Part shown: positions 58,115 to 64,000 of the stretch, piece after piece
Position numbering within the stretch: the first letter of the stretch is position 1
How the letters are laid out: every line of letters starts with the position of its first letter
NCBI RefSeq assembly: GCF_014359565.1
Contig: NZ_JACIZD010000001.1
Location: 1 to 64,000, forward strand
Direction of reading: 5' to 3'
From: Immundisolibacter sp.
Lineage (GTDB): Bacteria; Pseudomonadota; Gammaproteobacteria; Immundisolibacterales; Immundisolibacteraceae
Length of the DNA stretch: 64,000 bases
Notes under the pieces: model-generated
Databases searched by the model: none
What the model was told of the DNA's origin: nothing
Seen by the model: the letters and a program-made list of their open reading frames with translations, nothing else
Program-made: the position numbers and the translations under genes

Positions 58115-60019
58115 ATGCTGGAACAAATCCGCGAAAAGGCCCCACGCTGGCTGGTCAGCACGATCCTGGTGTTGCTGGTCGTGCCCTTTGCGCTGTGGGG
58201 AGTCAATTCCTACGTACAGCCAACCGGCAACACCGCCGCGGCGCGCGTCGGCGACGCTTCCATCACCGTCGATGCCCTGCAACAGGCCCTGCGCCAGGAA
58301 GGGCAACGCCTGCGCCAGAGCCTGGGCGACGCCTATTCACCGGAATTTCTCGACCATCCGGGCACCCGGCGCGCGGTGCTCGAGCGCCTGATCAACCGCG
58401 AGTTGCTGCTGCAGGAGGCCAATCGGCGGCGTCTGCAGGTGCCCGACGCGGCCGTGGCGGCGGTCATCCAGGCCGCGCCGGCCTTTGCTGGAGAAAACGG
58501 CTTCGATCGAGCACTCTACGAGTCGCAGCTGCGCCGCCAGGGGCTCACGCCCGCCGCCTTCGAGGCCGACTTGCGCAGCTCGCTGGCCTTGCAGCAGCTC
58601 GAGTCCGGCCTTGCCGAAACGGCATTCATCTCTGCAGCCGAGCTCGATGAGCTGGCCGCACTGTGGTTCGAGCGGCGCGACCTGCGCCTGGCAACGATCG
58701 ACTGGCAAAAATTCGCGCCTGCAGCCCCCCCGGACGATGCGGCCATCCAGGCCTATTACGACGCATACAAAACCGACTTCCAGACCGCCGAGCAGGTGCG
58801 CGTGGCGTACCTGGAACTGAGCCTTGACGCGATGGCGAGTGAACTGGCCATCGACGACGCCATGCTCCAGAAGCGCTACGAGGAACTCAAACCCGAGCTC
58901 GGCAGCGCCGAGCAGCGCCGGGTTCGGCACATCCTGATCCGGGTGGCCGAGGATGCGCCGCCGCAAGCCGTCGAGCAGGCGCGGCTGAAGGCCGCCGAGC
59001 TACGCGCCAAGCTCCTCGCCGGCGCTGATTTCGCAGCGCTGGCCAAGGCCGAGTCAGCCGATCCGGGCTCCGCCGAGCAGGGTGGCGATCTGGGCTATTT
59101 CACGCGCGGCGGCATGACCGCCGCCTTCGACGAGGCGGCGTTCACGCTGGCCAAGAACACCCTGAGCGAACCGATCCGTACGCCGTTTGGCTTTCACCTG
59201 CTGGAAGTGACCGACATCAAGCCCGGCAGCGTGCCGCCGCTGGCCGAAGTGCGCGACAGCCTGCGCCAGCGGCTGCAGCGCGAACTGGCCGAGGAGCGGT
59301 TTTTCGCCGCCGCGGAAACCCTGCGCAACCAGAGCTTCGAACACCCGGACACGCTGGAACCGGCCGCCAAGGCGCTGGGGCTGCCGGTGCAGGAAATCGG
59401 CCCTGTTGCGCGCAGCGGCAACACCGGCATCGCTGCCAACCCGGAATTCCTGCGCCATGCCTTCAGCAACGAGGTCATCGGCGGTGAGAACAGCGAGGTG
59501 TTCGAACTGGGCAGCGGGCGCTACGCGGTGCTGCGCGTGACCGAACACACGCCGGCGGCACCGCGTCCACTGGAGGATGTGAGGGCGGACATTGTCCTGC
59601 GCCTGCGCCAACAGGACGGTGCGGCGGCGGCCCGCAAGGCCGGTGAGGCGCTGCTCGAGAAACTGTGGGCCGGTGAGAACATCGAGGCACTCCTGAGACA
59701 ACACGGTGCGGAATTCAAGGCGCTGCCCGACGTGGGCCGCGAGGGCACGGAAGGTCTGCCGGCTGCGGTACTCAAACAGGCCTTTGCCTTGCCGGTCAGC
59801 GACGGCATACCGGGCCACGGTGGCCTGGCGCTGGACGACGGCAGTTACGTAATCGTCACGGTCACCGGCCGTCACGCCGGGGCGGCAGCCGCGGATGCCC
59901 AGACGCGGGAGGCGCTGCGCACGCAGTTGCTTGCCATTCGCGCCGACCAGACGCTGACCGAACAGCTCGCCGCGCTGCGAGCGCGGTATCCGGTGCGGAT
60001 CGTCCAGAACCAACCGTAG
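58115..60019 (+). CDS. ppiD: Periplasmic folding chaperone PpiD (SurA_N/parvulin)
   Basis: 634 aa. N-terminal inner-membrane anchor (about 13-33; LVSTILVLLVVPFALWGV), a SurA-like N-terminal domain, one parvulin domain (about 265-365; RRVRHILIRVAED to PFGFHLLEV) and a C-terminal chaperone part. It helps newly exported proteins fold beside the Sec translocon. ATG 58115 is used; an upstream extension has no support. Follows hupB and two tRNAs and is convergent with fabI. Confidence 0.95.
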   Translation: MLEQIREKAPRWLVSTILVLLVVPFALWGVNSYVQPTGNTAAARVGDASITVDALQQALRQEGQRLRQSLGDAYSPEFLDHPGTRRAVLERLINRELLLQEANRRRLQVPDAAVAAVIQAAPAFAGENGFDRALYESQLRRQGLTPAAFEADLRSSLALQQLESGLAETAFISAAELDELAALWFERRDLRLATIDWQKFAPAAPPDDAAIQAYYDAYKTDFQTAEQVRVAYLELSLDAMASELAIDDAMLQKRYEELKPELGSAEQRRVRHILIRVAEDAPPQAVEQARLKAAELRAKLLAGADFAALAKAESADPGSAEQGGDLGYFTRGGMTAAFDEAAFTLAKNTLSEPIRTPFGFHLLEVTDIKPGSVPPLAEVRDSLRQRLQRELAEERFFAAAETLRNQSFEHPDTLEPAAKALGLPVQEIGPVARSGNTGIAANPEFLRHAFSNEVIGGENSEVFELGSGRYAVLRVTEHTPAAPRPLEDVRADIVLRLRQQDGAAAARKAGEALLEKLWAGENIEALLRQHGAEFKALPDVGREGTEGLPAAVLKQAFALPVSDGIPGHGGLALDDGSYVIVTVTGRHAGAAAADAQTREALRTQLLAIRADQTLTEQLAALRARYPVRIVQNQP

Positions 60020-60056
60020 CCGACCGGCCCCGCAGAACCGGCGCTGCGACGGCGTA

Positions 60057-60833
60057 TCAGCCGCCCATGCCGACGATGTTGTAACCGCCGTCGACGTAGG
60101 TGATCTCGCCGGTCACGCCGGCCGCCAGGTCCGAGCACAGGAACGCCGCCACGTTGCCGACGTCCTCGATGGTCACGTTGCGCCGCAGCGGCGCATGGGC
60201 GGCGTGGTAATCGAGCATGCTGCGCAGGCCGGAGATGCCGGACGCCGCCAGGGTGCGGATCGGGCCGGCCGAGATGCCGTTGACGCGGATGCCGTCCGGC
60301 CCCATGGACGCGGCCAGGTAGCGGATGCAGGCCTCGAGGCTGGCCTTGGCCAGGCCCATGACGTTGTAGTTCGGCAGCACCCGCACGGCACCCAGATAGC
60401 TCAGCGCCAGCAGCGCGCCGCCGGGGCGCAGCATCGGCCGGGCGGCCTTGGCCAGCGCCGCCAGGCTGTAGGCGCTGATGTCGTGCGCCTGGCGAAAACC
60501 CTCGCGCGTCACGGCCTCGACAAAGCTGCCCTGCAGTTCCTCGCGCGGCGCGTAGGCGACGCTATGCACCACGATGTCGAAACCGTCCCAGCGCTGGCCA
60601 AGCGCTGCAAACGCGGCCTCGATCTGGGCGTCGTCACCCACGTCCAGCGGCAGGGTGATGTCGCTGCCGCACTCGGCCGCGAATTCCTCGACCCGCTTGC
60701 GCAGCTTGTCGTTCTGGTAGGTGAAGGCGAGCTCGGCACCCTGCCGGTGCATCGCCTCGGCAATGCCGGTGGCAATCGAGCGATCACTGGCCACGCCGAC
60801 GACTAGCGCCCGTTTGCCGGTCAAAAATCCCAT
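60057..60833 (-). CDS. fabI: Enoyl-ACP reductase (NADH)
   Basis: 258 aa. N-terminal [21 protein letters not shown] with the FabI form of the nucleotide motif, [16 protein letters not shown], and the active site [20 protein letters not shown] with Tyr six residues apart from Lys. Last step of fatty-acid elongation and the target of triclosan in relatives. Complete. Confidence 0.96.
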   Translation of the reverse strand: MGFLTGKRALVVGVASDRSIATGIAEAMHRQGAELAFTYQNDKLRKRVEEFAAECGSDITLPLDVGDDAQIEAAFAALGQRWDGFDIVVHSVAYAPREELQGSFVEAVTREGFRQAHDISAYSLAALAKAARPMLRPGGALLALSYLGAVRVLPNYNVMGLAKASLEACIRYLAASMGPDGIRVNGISAGPIRTLAASGISGLRSMLDYHAAHAPLRRNVTIEDVGNVAAFLCSDLAAGVTGEITYVDGGYNIVGMGG

Positions 60834-60950
60834 CGCGTACCCCCTGCCCTGCGCCTGATCGGGCGCGCATTATAGCCGCCGGCCGGTATTCCCCCAGCGG
60901 CGCCGGCGGCTGCGTCCGGCGCCGGGGCCGCTATGGCAGAATCGCCGCCA

Positions 60951-63109
60951 ATGCGCCTTCCCGTCCCGTTTCGCCTGCTGTTGCCCCTGCTGCTGATCGC
61001 GCTGGCCGGCTGTGGCGAGGCGCCCCTGAACAGCCCTTACCCGGCCAGCGAGCAAAACGCGAACACGCTCTACGCGGCGTTCGCCGAACGGCCCAAGCAT
61101 CTCGATCCGGCGGTCGCCTACAGCTCGAACGAGTACGCCTTCATCCAGCAGGTGTATGAGCCGCCGCTGCAATACCACTACCTGCGCCGGCCGTACGCGC
61201 TGGTGCCGCTGAGCGCGGCCGAACTGCCCCGCACGACCCTGCTGGACCGCGTCGGCAATGCCCTGCCCGCCGACGCCGACCCGGCCCGTGCAACGGCCAG
61301 CATGTATGAAATCCGCATCCAGCCGGGCATCCGCTACGCACCGCACCCGGCCTTTGCGCGCGGCGACGACGGGCGGCTGCTTTACCACCGCCTGGACCCG
61401 GCCGCGCTCGGACGCATCGACACCCTGGCCGACTTTGCGCAGCGCGCCAGCCGCGAACTGACCGCCGACGATTACGTCTATCAGATCAAGCGCCTGGCGA
61501 GCCCGCGCGTGCAGTCGCCGATCCGCGGCCTGCTGCAGGCCCACATCGCCGGTTTCGCGCAGCTGACCGAGGCGCTGGCGGCTGTCGATGATGACAAGTG
61601 GCTGGATCTGCGCCGCTTCGATCTGGCCGGCGTGCAGGCGGTCGACCGCTACACGCTGCGCATTCGCCTGACCGACGTCTACCCGCAGTTCACGTACTGG
61701 CTGGCGATGCCGTTTTTCGCGCCGCTGCCGTGGGAAGCGGACCGCTTCTACAGCCAGCCGGGCCTGGCCGCCAAGAACATCAGCCTGGACTGGTACCCGG
61801 TCGGCACCGGGCCGTACATGCTCAGCGTGAACGATCCGAACCGGCGCATGGTGCTGGAGCGCAATCCGCTGTTCCGCGGCGAGCCGTATCCGGCCGACGG
61901 CGAGCCGGGCGACGCCGCCGCCGGCCTGCTGGCCAATGCCGGCAAGCCGATGCCGTTCATCGACCGGGCCGTGTACAGCCTGGAGCGCGAGAGCATTCCG
62001 GTGTGGACCAAGTTCCTGCAGGGCTACTACGACCGCTCGGCGGTGGGCCAGGACAGCTTCGACCAGGTAGTGAACCTGGGCGCCGGGGGCGAGCTCGAGC
62101 TCACCGAGGCCATGCGCGCGCGCGGCATGCGCCTCAGTTCCAGCGTCATGTCGTCGATCTTCTACACCGGTCTGAACATGCTCGACGACACCGTCGGCGG
62201 TTACGGCCCGAAACAGCGCGCCATGCGCCAGGCCATCGCCATCGCCATCGACCAGGAAGAATCCATCGCCATCTTCCAGAACGGCCTGGGCCTGGCCATG
62301 CAGGGGCCGCTGCCGCCCGGCATCTTCGGCTACCGCGACGGCGAGGCCGGCATCAACCCATACGTCTATGGCTGGCAGGCGGGCCGGCCGCAGCGCCTGG
62401 GCATCGAGCGCGCCCGGGCACTGCTCAAGACGGCCGGTTACCCCAACGGGCGCGATGCCGCCAGCGGCAGGCCGCTGGTGCTGTACTTCGACTCCATGGC
62501 CAGCGGCCCGGACGCCAAGAGCTACATGGACTGGCTGCGCAAGCAGTTCGGCAAGCTGGGCGTGCAACTGGTGGTGCGCAGCACCGACTACAACCGCTTC
62601 CAGGACAAGATGCGCCGCGGCCAGGCGCAGATTTACCAATGGGGCTGGAACGCCGACTACCCGGACCCGGAGAATTTCCTGTTCCTGTTCTATGGGCCCA
62701 ACGGCAAGGTCAAGCACGGCGGCGAGAACGCCAGCAACTACGCCAATGCCGAGTTCGACCGCGCCTTCGAGCGCATGCGGGTGCTGCCAAACGGCGCCGA
62801 GCGCCAGCGGCTGATCGACCGCATGGTCGAGCTGCTGCGCCGCGACGCGCCCTGGGTAGCCGGCTTTCACCCGCAGCAGGTGGTGCTCAATCACGCCTGG
62901 ACCGGCAACCTGAAACCCAACGACATGGCCACCAACACGCTCAAGTACCAGCGCCTCGATCCGTCCCTGCGGGCCAGCATGCGGGCGGCCTGGAACAAGC
63001 CTCACTGGGCACCGGTCGTGGCCGTCGGCGCGCTGTTGCTGCTGAGCACGCTGCCGGCGATCCGCCTGTGGCGCAGACGCCTGCGCGCAAACGCCCACGG
63101 CGACCACCC

Positions 63110-63113
<4 letters not shown>
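60951..63113 (+). CDS. Peptide ABC transporter substrate-binding lipoprotein
   Basis: 720 aa, SBP_bac_5 family (OppA/DppA-like). Lipoprotein signal with lipobox LAGCGE (Cys about residue 20). Family features include AAFAERPKHLDPAVAY at the start of the mature part, PVGTGPYMLSV and QIYQWGWNADYPDPENFLFLFYG. A hydrophobic segment near the C-terminus (VVAVGALLLLSTLPAI) followed by basic residues is unusual and may form a second membrane anchor. Start ATG 60951 opens the signal. Its stop overlaps the permease start as ATGA. Confidence 0.9.

Positions 63114-64000
<887 letters not shown>

Noticed and set aside
60870-63107. 745-codon minus-strand frame opposite the peptide-binding lipoprotein
   Set aside because: Antisense artefact; the plus strand encodes a complete SBP_bac_5 lipoprotein with signal sequence.

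Overview
The window is GC-rich DNA from a proteobacterium, most likely a gammaproteobacterium. The evidence is the housekeeping gene order tig-clpP-clpX-lon-hupB-tRNA-ppiD, yajC-secD-secF beside queA-tgt, xseB-ispA, and separate parE, lpxH and fabI genes. The genus cannot be fixed from the sequence alone.

Positions 1 to about 19,000 are accessory DNA. At the left edge an IS5-type end abuts an ISPpu12-like ISL3 element that carries a cation-efflux gene, lspA and its transposase. Next comes a nine-gene leftward copper cluster: a Cys-rich leader ORF, cusC, cusB, cusA, a merR-type regulator, a DUF411 protein, a cytochrome c, copA and copB. Together they would export Cu(I) across the envelope and oxidise it in the periplasm. 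A broken hydratase gene follows, then the end of an integrative element: MobH relaxase, XRE regulator, HTH-less LysR-type protein and a P4-type integrase. The integrase end of the element lies just downstream of trpE. No type IV secretion genes are visible, so any such genes would have to lie to the left of the window.

Positions 19,033 to 30,400 are chromosomal: trpE-rpe-phosphohexomutase and coaBC-dut run leftward. radC, an MFS exporter, a coiled-coil anchor protein, a GNAT/C39-peptidase and RimK-like ligase pair, and a FabL-like reductase follow. Positions 30,400 to 34,100 form a small accessory pocket. It holds two unknown genes with integron attC-like ends, REP-like hairpins, an AbrB/PIN toxin-antitoxin pair, a crotonase-family gene and a 67-aa ORF.

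From 34,154 to the end the window is mostly housekeeping: fadH, ispA, xseB, parE, htpX, cysS, a cyclophilin, lpxH, secF-secD-yajC, tgt-queA, two tRNA-Leu genes, the protein-quality-control cluster tig-clpP-clpX-lon, hupB, tRNA-Val, tRNA-Asp, ppiD, fabI and the start of a peptide ABC transporter. Between the hydrolase at 39,437 and htpX there is a promoter-hairpin-terminator unit that looks like an undescribed small RNA of about 75 nt.

The most interesting signals are that small RNA, the attC-like cassette remnants, the Cys-rich leader ORF with two hairpins before cusC, a FabL-like protein lacking its catalytic tyrosine, and an anchor protein that has lost its SH3 domain.
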